Source: Corynebacterium marambiense (GTDB taxonomy: Bacteria; Actinomycetota; Actinomycetes; Mycobacteriales; Mycobacteriaceae). From it: 64,000 nt of DNA. Position numbers and translations under genes: made by a program. The stretch covers positions 124,001 through 188,000 of the forward strand of contig NZ_JAEIOT010000015.1 in assembly GCF_016342275.1 (NCBI RefSeq). The letters are read 5' to 3'. The notes below the pieces were generated by a model that searched no databases, had not been told where the DNA came from, and saw only the letters and a program-made list of their open reading frames with translations. Position 1 is the first letter of the stretch. The number at the start of each line of letters is the position of its first letter. Below, piece after piece: positions 49,898-58,152 of the stretch.

Positions 49898-49915
49898 ACT
49901 GACCAAGTGGTCGGT
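49898..49915. promoter_or_regulatory. Putative PaaR operator 3 (paaK)
   Basis: ACTGACCAAGTGGTCGGT has arms ACTGACC and GGTCGGT with one mismatch. It lies 164 bp before paaK in a 396-bp gap that otherwise contains no gene. Confidence 0.72.
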
Positions 49916-50078
49916 AAATGGGGGTTCGCTGCTCTCGCCGCTGAACCCCGGACACCCGCCAATCTCCCCGCGCGCCCCACCGCCACGGCACTCCCCGTCG
50001 GTGCAGCGAGGGATTCCATCTGACGGTCTACGACCGAAATCCGTGTCGCAGGCCCCCACCCAGAGAAGAGAATCGACT

Positions 50079-51392
50079 GTGACCTCCCTGTACGACATCA
50101 CATCCACGATCCACGGCCCGGAAACCGGCATTGAATTCGCCTCCCGCGACGAGATCACCGCGCTACAGACCGCCCGCGCCAAGAACACCCTGCGGCACGC
50201 CTACTACAACGTCCCGCACTACCGTCGCGCCTTCGATAAGAAGGGCGTTCACCCGGACGATTTCCGCGAGCTGGCCGATCTCGCGCTCTTCCCGTTCACC
50301 GACAAAAACGACCTCCGCGCCGAATATCCCTTCGGTATGTTTGCCGTGGGCCGCAACCAATTGGTTCGCGTCCATGCATCCTCCGGCACCACCGGGCTAC
50401 CCACCGTCGTCGGTTACACCCGCCGAGACATCGAGACCTGGGCCGATCTCGTCGCCCGCTCACTGCGTGCAGGTGGCGTCCGCCCCGGCGACAAGGTCCA
50501 GGTCGCCTTCGGCTACGGCCTTTTCACCGGTGGACTCGGCGCGCACTACGGCGTCGAGAAGCTCGGAGCCACCGCCATCCCCACCTCCGGCGGCATGACG
50601 GAACGCCAGATCCAGATCATCCAGGACTTCAAGCCGGATGCCATCATGGCCACCCCGTCCTACATGCTCAACGTGCTCGACCAGATGCGGAAAGAGGGCA
50701 TCGACCCGGCAACCACCTCTCTCACCCACGGAATCTTCGGCGCGGAACCCTGGAGTGAGGGCATGCGCCGTGAGCTCCAGGACGGACTGGGCATCGACGC
50801 CACCGACATTTACGGACTCTCCGAGATCATGGGTCCCGGCGTCGCCCAGGAATGCGTGGAGACAAAGGACGGCTTGACCCTCTGGGAAGACCACTTCTAC
50901 CCGGAGATCGTGGACCCCGAAACCCTCCAGCCGGTCCCCGACGGACAATTTGGCGAGCTCATCATCACCCCGCTAACGAAGGAGGCATTCCCGGTCGTGC
51001 GCTACCGCACCCACGACCTCACCCGCCTGCTGCCCGGAACCGCACGCTCCATGCGCCGCCTGCAACGCATCTCCGCCCGCAACGACGACATGATCATCCT
51101 CCGCGGAGTCAACTGTTTCCCCAGCCAATTCGAGGAGCTCATCACCGAGGACACGAACCTGCGCCCCCGCTACCAGTGTGTTCTTGAGCGCAAGGGGCGA
51201 ATGGATGCACTGCGCCTGCTCGTGGAATCCGCACCGGACCGAACCAGCGAGGAAAGGGAACAGTCCAGAAATCACCTCGTCCGTCAGATCAAGAATCGAA
51301 TCGGCATCAGCGTCATCGTCGAGATCCACGACCACGTCGACTGTGGTGAAGGAAAAGCCAAGCGCCTCGTCGATAACCGGCCCAAAGACTGA
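50079..51392 (+). CDS. paaK: Phenylacetate-CoA ligase
   Basis: PaaK activates phenylacetate to phenylacetyl-CoA with ATP. The 437-residue protein has the phosphate loop ASSGTTGLPTVVGYT, the FGAEPWSEGMR and DIYGLSEIMGPGVA segments and the C-terminal RGVNCFPSQFE region. I placed the start at GTG 50079 after AGAGAAGAG; an open frame 101 codons longer crosses the operator region. The MFS transporter gene follows 45 bp later. Confidence 0.95.
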   Translation: MTSLYDITSTIHGPETGIEFASRDEITALQTARAKNTLRHAYYNVPHYRRAFDKKGVHPDDFRELADLALFPFTDKNDLRAEYPFGMFAVGRNQLVRVHASSGTTGLPTVVGYTRRDIETWADLVARSLRAGGVRPGDKVQVAFGYGLFTGGLGAHYGVEKLGATAIPTSGGMTERQIQIIQDFKPDAIMATPSYMLNVLDQMRKEGIDPATTSLTHGIFGAEPWSEGMRRELQDGLGIDATDIYGLSEIMGPGVAQECVETKDGLTLWEDHFYPEIVDPETLQPVPDGQFGELIITPLTKEAFPVVRYRTHDLTRLLPGTARSMRRLQRISARNDDMIILRGVNCFPSQFEELITEDTNLRPRYQCVLERKGRMDALRLLVESAPDRTSEEREQSRNHLVRQIKNRIGISVIVEIHDHVDCGEGKAKRLVDNRPKD

Positions 51393-51437
51393 TCGCCCAC
51401 CGGGACACCATCCCTCTCACCCGCCAGGAAGGTCACC

Positions 51438-52769
51438 ATGACGACCAATATCACGACCGGGCAACCCAAGAACTCCTTCTCCGGTCCACTGACAAAAGAA
51501 CACAAGAAGGTTCTTGCCGGTTCGATGGTCGGAACGACCGTCGAATGGTTCGACTTCTTCATCTACGCGCAAGCTGCAGGCCTGATCTTCGCCTCCCAGT
51601 TCTTCAACCCCGCAGGCAACAACTCACCGGCCCTGGCACAAATCGTCTCCTGGGCATCCCTCGGTCTGTCCTTCCTCGTCCGTCCCCTCGGCGCCGTTGT
51701 CGCCGGACACCTCGGGGACCGGAAAGGCCGAAAATTCGTGCTCACCCTCACCCTGCTGGGAATGGGGGGTGCTACCGTCGCCATCGGTTTCCTGCCCACC
51801 TACGAACAGATCGGCATGGCCGCCCCCCTCATCCTCATCGGCCTCCGACTCCTCCAGGGCTTCTCCGCAGGTGGTGAGTGGGGCGGTGCCGCACTCCTTG
51901 CTGTCGAACACGCCCCCGTCCACCGACGCGGCTACTTCGGTTCCTTTCCACAAGTAGGTGTGCCGTGCGGCATGATCCTCGCGACCCTGTTCATGCTCGT
52001 GCTCACCACGATCACCACACCCCAGCAGTTTGAGTCCTGGGGCTGGCGCATCCCGTTCCTCTCATCGGTGGTCATGATCATCATCGGCTACCTGATCCGG
52101 AAAATGTGCGAGGAATCCCCGGTCTTCGCCGAGCTGGAGAAACTTCAGAAGGAATCCTCGGCGCCCCTGAAGGTTCTCTTCTCCGGGCACAAGAAACCGG
52201 TGATCCTCTGCGCCATGATCTTCGCCGCAGACAACGCCGCCGGTTACCTGGCGATCGCCTTCTTCAGCTCCTACGGGGCGAAAGTACTGGGAATGCCCCG
52301 GTCAACGGTTCTATTTATATCCCTGGCTGGAGCCGTATCCTGGACCGTCGGCACCATCCTCTGGGGTGCTCTCTCCGACCGGCTCGGTAGACGGAACGTG
52401 TTCACCTGGGGCTACATCATCATGGCACTGTTCGCCATCCCCATGTGGATCATGATCGACACCGCCAACGTGTTCTTTTTCGGACTCGCGGTGGTGATCC
52501 TCGGGCAGCTTCTCGGCGCCACCTACGGACCACAGGCCGCGCTCTACGCCGAGATGTTCCCTGCGAAAGTCCGGCTCTCGGGCATCTCCATCGGATACGC
52601 GGCGGGATCCATCATCGGAGGTGCATTCGCCCCAATGATCGCGCAGCTCTTGCTGAACGAGACCGGGACGTCCTTGTCCATCGGCGTCTACCTCATCATC
52701 ATCTCGCTGTTCTCCCTGTGGGGCGTCCGGATGGTCAACCCCAAGGTGGAGAAGTGCGACCTGCACTGA
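51438..52769 (+). CDS. MHS-family MFS transporter, candidate phenylacetate importer
   Basis: The 443-residue protein has twelve predicted hydrophobic segments. Hallmarks of the metabolite:H+ symporter branch are GTTVEWFDFFIYAQAAGLIF at the start, GHLGDRKGRKFVLTLTLLGMG between helices 2 and 3, and RLLQGFSAGGEWGGA. AGGAAGG precedes the ATG. It lies directly after paaK in the same direction, which suggests import of phenylacetate or a related aromatic acid; this is inference. Confidence 0.85.
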   Translation: MTTNITTGQPKNSFSGPLTKEHKKVLAGSMVGTTVEWFDFFIYAQAAGLIFASQFFNPAGNNSPALAQIVSWASLGLSFLVRPLGAVVAGHLGDRKGRKFVLTLTLLGMGGATVAIGFLPTYEQIGMAAPLILIGLRLLQGFSAGGEWGGAALLAVEHAPVHRRGYFGSFPQVGVPCGMILATLFMLVLTTITTPQQFESWGWRIPFLSSVVMIIIGYLIRKMCEESPVFAELEKLQKESSAPLKVLFSGHKKPVILCAMIFAADNAAGYLAIAFFSSYGAKVLGMPRSTVLFISLAGAVSWTVGTILWGALSDRLGRRNVFTWGYIIMALFAIPMWIMIDTANVFFFGLAVVILGQLLGATYGPQAALYAEMFPAKVRLSGISIGYAAGSIIGGAFAPMIAQLLLNETGTSLSIGVYLIIISLFSLWGVRMVNPKVEKCDLH

Positions 52770-52786
52770 GGTTAACGATTTCCAAA

Positions 52787-53200
52787 TTACCTACCTCGCG
52801 GAACCGTGTAAGTGGTCACCACCTTCGCGAGGACGGAATCGTCAACGGAGGAACGTACCGTGGTGTCCGTGACGATCACGGTACGACCGGCGCGGACGAT
52901 GTCGGCGGTTGCCACGGCGTCCCCCTCCCGCGTGTTCGACACCACGTTTACCGAGGATGAGACCGCCAGCGGGAACACCCCCGGCTCGACCTGCTGCATC
53001 GCGAGCCATGTTCCGGTGATGTCAGCGAGCCCGAAGAGTGCCGGTGCGGAGAACATCCCGGCGGGTTGGGTGATCGCCTTGTGTAGCGGCATGCCCACGG
53101 TGACGTGTTCCTTGTCGCCGGACACCGGGTACAGCTTGAGCGTAACAGCGACGTCGTCTACTTTTGCGTAGAAACGTTCCCATTGTTCGGTGAAGTTCAT
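52787..53200 (-). CDS. PaaI-like thioesterase
   Basis: A 137-residue hotdog-fold protein with MPLHKAITQPAGMFSAPALFGLADITGTWLA in place of the usual HGG signature and a C-terminal strand DTTVRSSVDDSVLAKVVTTY. It resembles acyl-CoA thioesterases in general. It is the last gene of the operon that starts with the dioxygenase. The gene before it overlaps by four bases, so it probably acts on a CoA ester made by the ligase. It is convergent with the MFS gene. Confidence 0.8.
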   Translation of the reverse strand: MNFTEQWERFYAKVDDVAVTLKLYPVSGDKEHVTVGMPLHKAITQPAGMFSAPALFGLADITGTWLAMQQVEPGVFPLAVSSSVNVVSNTREGDAVATADIVRAGRTVIVTDTTVRSSVDDSVLAKVVTTYTVPRGR

Positions 53201-53517
53201 TTCAGCTCCAGTTCAGAGATGTCGGTGGACTGTCGGGTGAGCCAGTCGGGCTCGGCGACCATGAGGGATACGTCGGCGCCTTCTCGGGTCTCGACGTCGA
53301 CGACGTAGCGGAGACCCGCTGCCTCGCACTCGGAGATGGCCATGAGGTCTCCTTCCGGCACTGCGATGACTATGCGTCGGCACTCCGGGTGCGCGGTGAA
53401 AACCTCGCCCACACCCGTGCGCATCGACTCGACCGTCCCGAACGGCAGCTCCATGTCGTCGCTACCGTAGGGGTAGGTGTGGCGGAGTGGAGACTGGGAG
53501 ATGTGGACCGCGCTCAC
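53197..53517 (-). CDS. Small protein coupled to the CoA ligase, possibly GNAT-like
   Basis: The 106-residue protein has HPECRRIVIAVPEGDLMAISECEAAGLRYVVDV in its middle, which resembles the last helix-strand part of a GNAT acetyltransferase, but it is too short to hold the whole fold. I cannot assign a function. It is translationally coupled on both sides by four-base overlaps (ligase stop/own ATG and own stop/thioesterase ATG), so it belongs to the pathway operon. A catabolic accessory role is inferred only. Confidence 0.6.
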   Translation of the reverse strand: MSAVHISQSPLRHTYPYGSDDMELPFGTVESMRTGVGEVFTAHPECRRIVIAVPEGDLMAISECEAAGLRYVVDVETREGADVSLMVAEPDWLTRQSTDISELELK

Positions 53518-55115
53518 TGCTCCTGCTCCTTCGAATCGCGGACGATCTGCCGGATGGCGATCTTGTCGACCTTTCCGGCGGAGTTGCGTGTGATTTGATC
53601 GACCATGATCACTCGCTTCGGGAGTTTGTACCGGGCGAGGTGATGCCCGCAGTGGTCACGCACCTCCTCGAGCGAGAACTCATGGCCCGATTCCGATTCG
53701 ATGACCGCGACCACGATCTCACCCCACTTCGGGTCGGGTTGTCCGACGACGGCGCTTCCGCGGACACCGTCAATTTCGGCGAGGACGCGCTCCACCTCCG
53801 CCGAGTAGACGTTCTCGCCACCGGTGATGATGAGGTCCTTGAGTCGGTCGATGATGTAGTAGTATCCGTCTTCATCTTTGCTCCCGAGATCACCGGAGTG
53901 GAACCAGCCCGCGGTGTAGGCCTTCTCGGTGGCTTCGGGGTTGTTCCAGTATCCGGTGGCGACGTTCGGACCCCGGACCCACAGTTCACCGGTCTCACCG
54001 GCGTTCTTCACCTCTTCGCCGGTGTCGGGGTTGACCAGTTTGATCTCTGTATAGGGCATCGGGATCCCGCAGGAGCCTGCCTTCTGCTCGGTCATCCGGG
54101 GCGGGAGATAGGTGGCGAACGGGGCGGTCTCGGTCAATCCCCAGGCCTGCTGCACGTTGACGCCCTTGGCCAGGTATCGACGGATGAGGACCGGGGGTAC
54201 GGGTGCGCCCGCGCAGATCGTGGCTCGGAGCGTCTTCAATTCGGAGTTCGCGAAGTCTGGGTGGGAGTACATCGCGTCGAGTTGTGCGGGGACGAGGAAC
54301 GCCGACCCGACCTGGTAGTGGTCGATATCCCGCAGTACCCGGGCGGGGTCGAAGTGGCGGTGGATGAGCAGTCTGTTTCCGCGGACGAGAGCCCGGATCG
54401 CGAAGGAGTTCAATGCCCCGACGTGGAACAACGGTGCGGTCGCGAGCGTGGTGTCACCCGGGCGCGAGTCGACCATCGTGTCGACGTTGATGGCATTCCA
54501 CCAGAGGTTGCCGAAGGTGAGCTGGGCGCCCTTGGGGAGCCCCGTCGTGCCGGAGGTGAATAGCAGTAGCGCCAGGTCTGCCATCGTCATCGGGCGTGGG
54601 CGGGTGACCATTGTCGTGTCGAGATCCGGCAGCGCGCAGGACGTTCGCTTCCAGTAGATCGGTATGTCGCCGTCGGCCGCCGCGTGCGGGTCATCGTCGA
54701 TGACGAGCACGTGGTGCCTGTCGATTCCGTAGATGTGCCTGGCCATGTCGAGGTGGCTGCCCTCCACGACGATGGTGTGCGGGGTGCCCTGCAGCAGCAG
54801 CTGGGTGACCTCCGGTGCGGAGAGCCGGAAGTTGAAGGGCATGAAGGTGGCACCGAGCCACCAGCTGGCCAGCATCGTCAGGACGAAGGACTTCGAGTTC
54901 ATTCCCAGGAACGCCACGCGGTCGCCCTGCCTGACACCGGCTTCATCGAGGTGGGCGGCCCAGGCGCGGATCTCCGCGACCAGGTCCGCGTAGCTGGTGG
55001 ACTCGTCCTCGTAGACGACCGCCACCTCTTCGGGCTGGTAGAGGGCGTGGCGGAGGATCTGGGAACAGGGGTTGACGTCGAGTTTCTCGGAACTGTGGTG
55101 GACTCCCGTGATCAT
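53514..55115 (-). CDS. AMP-dependent acyl/aryl-CoA ligase
   Basis: This 533-residue enzyme activates a carboxylic acid with ATP and CoA. Motifs in order are LLFTSGTTGLPKGAQLTFG, WGLTETAPFATYLPP, WFHSGDLGSKDEDGYYYIIDR, LKDLIITGGENVYSAEVE and the catalytic Lys in NSAGKVDK. Being in the hca-type operon, its substrate is probably an aromatic acid or a pathway product. It overlaps the dehydrogenase stop; either the GTG at 55118 or ATG at 55115 could initiate. Confidence 0.9.
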   Translation of the reverse strand: MITGVHHSSEKLDVNPCSQILRHALYQPEEVAVVYEDESTSYADLVAEIRAWAAHLDEAGVRQGDRVAFLGMNSKSFVLTMLASWWLGATFMPFNFRLSAPEVTQLLLQGTPHTIVVEGSHLDMARHIYGIDRHHVLVIDDDPHAAADGDIPIYWKRTSCALPDLDTTMVTRPRPMTMADLALLLFTSGTTGLPKGAQLTFGNLWWNAINVDTMVDSRPGDTTLATAPLFHVGALNSFAIRALVRGNRLLIHRHFDPARVLRDIDHYQVGSAFLVPAQLDAMYSHPDFANSELKTLRATICAGAPVPPVLIRRYLAKGVNVQQAWGLTETAPFATYLPPRMTEQKAGSCGIPMPYTEIKLVNPDTGEEVKNAGETGELWVRGPNVATGYWNNPEATEKAYTAGWFHSGDLGSKDEDGYYYIIDRLKDLIITGGENVYSAEVERVLAEIDGVRGSAVVGQPDPKWGEIVVAVIESESGHEFSLEEVRDHCGHHLARYKLPKRVIMVDQITRNSAGKVDKIAIRQIVRDSKEQEQ

Positions 55116-55939
55116 CACAGGTCATCGCCTCCTGCTGAGTTTCTGAAGCCTCGGGCGGCGATTCCGCCGTCGGCGTTGATGATGGCGCCCGTGACTGCAC
55201 CGGCGTCGGTGGGTGACGCGAGCAGGACGTAGGGGCCGGTGAATCCCGTCGGATCCGTGGAGATGTCGTGGAGCGGGATGTAGGGGTTTGAGGTGCCGGA
55301 GCGGCGTCCGATGGTGTCGGAGAAGCTCCGGGAGTCGAGACCGATCGCCTTGGGGCCGCGGAGATCGGTCTGCATTCCGCCGACGGCGACACCGTTGACG
55401 CGGACCTTGGGCGCCAGTTCGTGGGCGAACTGGAGCATGAGGCCTCGGTCGGCGAACTTGCTGGCCGTGTAGACCGGACCGCCGCCGTCGGCGTAGAAGG
55501 ACGCGTTGGACAGGGTCATCACGATTGAGCCGCGGGTCTTGACGAGTTCCCGCCAGGTCGCTTCGACGGTGAGGAGATAGCCCTTGACGTTGACGGCGAA
55601 GATCTCGTCGAACATGGCCGAGAGTTCCTCGCCGTCCAGGCGGGTGAGGGAGCGCTGGTAGTCCCAGATCCCCGCGTTGGGGATGACTGTGTCGAGGCGC
55701 CCGAAGGTACCGATGGTCTCATCGACCGCGGCGTGCAGGTCCTTCGGTGTCCGGACATCGGCGGCGAGGGGGAGCGCGGATCCGCCGTTGGATTCGATGT
55801 CCGCGGCGACGGCCCGAGCCCTGTCCAGGTCGATGTCGAGGACCGCGACGTTGGAGCCCTCCCGTGCGAAGCGCGCGGCCAGGGCCGCCCCCAGTCCGGA
55901 GCCGGCGCCGGTGATCAGTGTCGTTCTGCCGGGTGTCAT
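55115..55939 (-). CDS. cis-Dihydrodiol dehydrogenase (SDR family)
   Basis: This 274-residue short-chain dehydrogenase converts the cis-dihydrodiol made by the dioxygenase into a catechol, with NAD. It has the cofactor motif TGAGSGLG at about residues 10-17, NAG at IPNAGIWD, and the active-site Ser (SNASFYADGG) and YTASK. Similarity of layout to HcaB/BphB/BnzE is clear, and its place after the dioxygenase beta subunit supports this. The four-base overlap with the ligase couples translation. Confidence 0.9.
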   Translation of the reverse strand: MTPGRTTLITGAGSGLGAALAARFAREGSNVAVLDIDLDRARAVAADIESNGGSALPLAADVRTPKDLHAAVDETIGTFGRLDTVIPNAGIWDYQRSLTRLDGEELSAMFDEIFAVNVKGYLLTVEATWRELVKTRGSIVMTLSNASFYADGGGPVYTASKFADRGLMLQFAHELAPKVRVNGVAVGGMQTDLRGPKAIGLDSRSFSDTIGRRSGTSNPYIPLHDISTDPTGFTGPYVLLASPTDAGAVTGAIINADGGIAARGFRNSAGGDDL

Positions 55940-55951
55940 GGTGTCTCCTCT

Positions 55952-56512
55952 CTAGAAGAACGTGGAGATGTTCTTGCTCGGCAGCACGTTGATGTCGAGG
56001 AGGATCCGGCGGTCGAAGATCCGGAAGCCCTTGTCGGTCCGACGGAGGAGATCCGTGCGCGTGCCGACGAAGATGTCGCGTTCGCGTTCGAGTCGGGTCC
56101 GCCACACGAGGAAGTTCGTTCGGACCTCGATGATGTCGGGTTCGTCTTCGCCGCTCGCGTGTCGGGCACTCAGGTTGGTGATGAGGTGCCGGGTTCGGGA
56201 CGGCGGGTCCTCTGCCCAGGCCATTCCGGAGTCGAAGCGGCGGATGCGCCAGGCCAGGGAATCGTGGGTCTCGTCGTAGAATGCTGCCTCGTCCGGCCCG
56301 GCGATCGCGAGTGCCTGTTGGCGGCGGAGCCGGTTCGTCCGGGTGGGGGCCCAATAGTAGAGGTCGGGTGCGAAGTGTTCGAGCCAGTCGACGTACCGCC
56401 CCTCGTCGAGGAGGTCGGCCTCGTCGTTGTAGAAGTTGACGAGTTCGTAGTAGAGGGCGTGGTCCACGCGCTCGCCGACGGTGATGTCTTCGCGCCGCAG
56501 GTAGTCGGTCAT
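55952..56512 (-). CDS. Aromatic-ring-hydroxylating dioxygenase, beta subunit
   Basis: The 186-residue protein has the beta-subunit fold: an N-terminal DHALYYELVNFYNDEADLLDEGRYVDWLE and the YWAPTRTNR, SRTRHLITNLS and RTDLLRR segments typical of HcaF/BphA2. It is structural and forms an alpha3-beta3 complex with the subunit at 58153. Position after ferredoxin and reductase rather than directly after alpha is unlike E. coli hcaEFCBD. GGAGAACACC precedes the ATG. Confidence 0.9.
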   Translation of the reverse strand: MTDYLRREDITVGERVDHALYYELVNFYNDEADLLDEGRYVDWLEHFAPDLYYWAPTRTNRLRRQQALAIAGPDEAAFYDETHDSLAWRIRRFDSGMAWAEDPPSRTRHLITNLSARHASGEDEPDIIEVRTNFLVWRTRLERERDIFVGTRTDLLRRTDKGFRIFDRRILLDINVLPSKNISTFF

Positions 56513-56540
56513 GGTGTTCTCCTTCTCCGCGTCCGGTCGG

Positions 56541-57773
56541 TCACCGGGCGAGTTTCTTGATGTTGATTCCCGGATCAGCGAGTTTCTCCGGGTCCGCGAC
56601 GATGCCGCGGTCGATGATCCGTCGGGCCGCGCGGACGGCCATGCCGTTGTCGTAGGCGGCGCAACCGGCCATGGTCCCGTCCGGGTTCAGCCGGAAGACG
56701 ATGTCGGGATTGCCGTCACCATCGGGTCGGATGATGGTGTTTCCCTCGGCCGTCATCGAGCCGACGCATTCGACGTGGACCCCGTAGCGGTCGGTCCAGA
56801 ACCAGCTCGCACCGTGCTCCGGTAGCGGGCGGCCGAGAATCGACGCGGCGGCGGTCTGCGCTTCGAACACCGCGGATTCCCAATGCTCGTGCCTGCGCTC
56901 CAGGTGGCCGTCCGCGGTGCGCAGTCGGGCGCAGTCGCCCACGGCCCAGATTCCGTCTGCCGTGGTTCGCTGCGCGGCGTCGACCAGGATGCCGCCGTCG
57001 CAGTCGAGTTCGGCGGACTGCGCGAGGCGCTCTTCGGCGACGATGCCCACCGCGAGCAGGACGCAGTCAGCTTCGATGCTGTCATGCCCGTCGACGTCGA
57101 TAGTGAAGGTGCCGTGGTTCTCGTGGATACCCGTTGTCATGCCCTGCACGTAGGCGACATCGTTGGCGGCGTGCAGGTCGTGCAGGCGGTGTGCGATCTC
57201 CGCACCGACGGCGGGGACGAGGGCGACCGGCGCCGGATCGATGAGGGTGACGGTGGCCCCCAGGCTGATCGCGGAGGATGCGACCTCGGCACCGATCAGG
57301 CCCGCGCCGATGATCGCCAGGTGTGTTCCGCGCTTCAGGTTCTGGCGCAGTTTCCGGGCGTCGTCCAAACTGCGGAGGACCAGGAGATCGGGATTGTCGA
57401 AACCGGGGATGGGGAGTTGCCGGGGGATGCCGCCGGTTGCGATGACGAGATCGTGGAAGGGGCGTTCCCCGGAATTTTCCAGCACCAGGGTCCGGGCCTC
57501 CGGATCGATGCGGACGACCGAGTCGCGGAGCAGCTCGATGTCATTGTCCCCGTACCAGCTGCGTGCCGCGAGGAGCAGCTGTTCGGCGTTCTTCTCTCCG
57601 GTGAGCATTTCCTTGGAGAGCGGGGGTCGGTCGTAGGGGTGTCCCTCGGGATCGATGATGACGACCGGGCCGGTGTAGCCGTGGTTGCGGAGTTCACTGG
57701 CGACGGTGAACCCGCCGATGCCGCCGCCGATCACGGTCACGGATTCGGGGTTCCGTCCTTGGGAGTCACTCAT
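56541..57773 (-). CDS. Ferredoxin reductase of the dioxygenase
   Basis: This 410-residue FAD protein transfers electrons from NADH to the Rieske ferredoxin. Motifs are VIGGGIGGFTVASELR at the N-terminus (FAD), IIGAGLIGAEVASSA (NAD) and the GIWAVGDCAR segment. It resembles HcaD/BphA4. Start ATG 57773 overlaps the ferredoxin stop by eight bases. Confidence 0.92.
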   Translation of the reverse strand: MSDSQGRNPESVTVIGGGIGGFTVASELRNHGYTGPVVIIDPEGHPYDRPPLSKEMLTGEKNAEQLLLAARSWYGDNDIELLRDSVVRIDPEARTLVLENSGERPFHDLVIATGGIPRQLPIPGFDNPDLLVLRSLDDARKLRQNLKRGTHLAIIGAGLIGAEVASSAISLGATVTLIDPAPVALVPAVGAEIAHRLHDLHAANDVAYVQGMTTGIHENHGTFTIDVDGHDSIEADCVLLAVGIVAEERLAQSAELDCDGGILVDAAQRTTADGIWAVGDCARLRTADGHLERRHEHWESAVFEAQTAAASILGRPLPEHGASWFWTDRYGVHVECVGSMTAEGNTIIRPDGDGNPDIVFRLNPDGTMAGCAAYDNGMAVRAARRIIDRGIVADPEKLADPGINIKKLAR

Positions 57774-58119
57774 CGTCGTTCTCCTCTGCGGGGACGCCCG
57801 GGTAGAGCCAGATTTCGTCATCCCGGATCTCCACTTTGTGCGTGTTGGTGTCTTCGACGGCGGGCATCGAGAGGACCTTGCCGGACTTCAGGCAGAACTT
57901 CCCGGCGTGCATGGGGCACTCGACCTCACTGCCTTCGATCCAGCCGTCGGCGAGGGAAGCGTCGGCGTGCGTGCAGATGTCGTCGAGCGCATAGAACTCG
58001 TCTTCATCGGTGTGGAAGACGGCGATACCGACGGGATGACCGGACGTTTCCGGATCGATGACCAGGGCTTCTTCCTGATCGATGTCGTCGACTGTGCCGA
58101 CTCTGATGGGTTCAGACAT
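57766..58119 (-). CDS. Rieske-type ferredoxin of the dioxygenase
   Basis: The 117-residue protein has a Rieske 2Fe-2S site: CTH in DICTHADASLADG and CPMH in EVECPMHAGKF. It belongs to the BphA3/HcaC group and shuttles electrons from the reductase to the alpha subunit. A C-terminal acidic tail is slightly longer than in relatives. It follows the alpha gene by 33 bp. Confidence 0.93.
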   Translation of the reverse strand: MSEPIRVGTVDDIDQEEALVIDPETSGHPVGIAVFHTDEDEFYALDDICTHADASLADGWIEGSEVECPMHAGKFCLKSGKVLSMPAVEDTNTHKVEIRDDEIWLYPGVPAEENDDE

Positions 58120-58152
58120 GTTCGGACCTTTCAGAATGAGGGGCTGCTCGGA

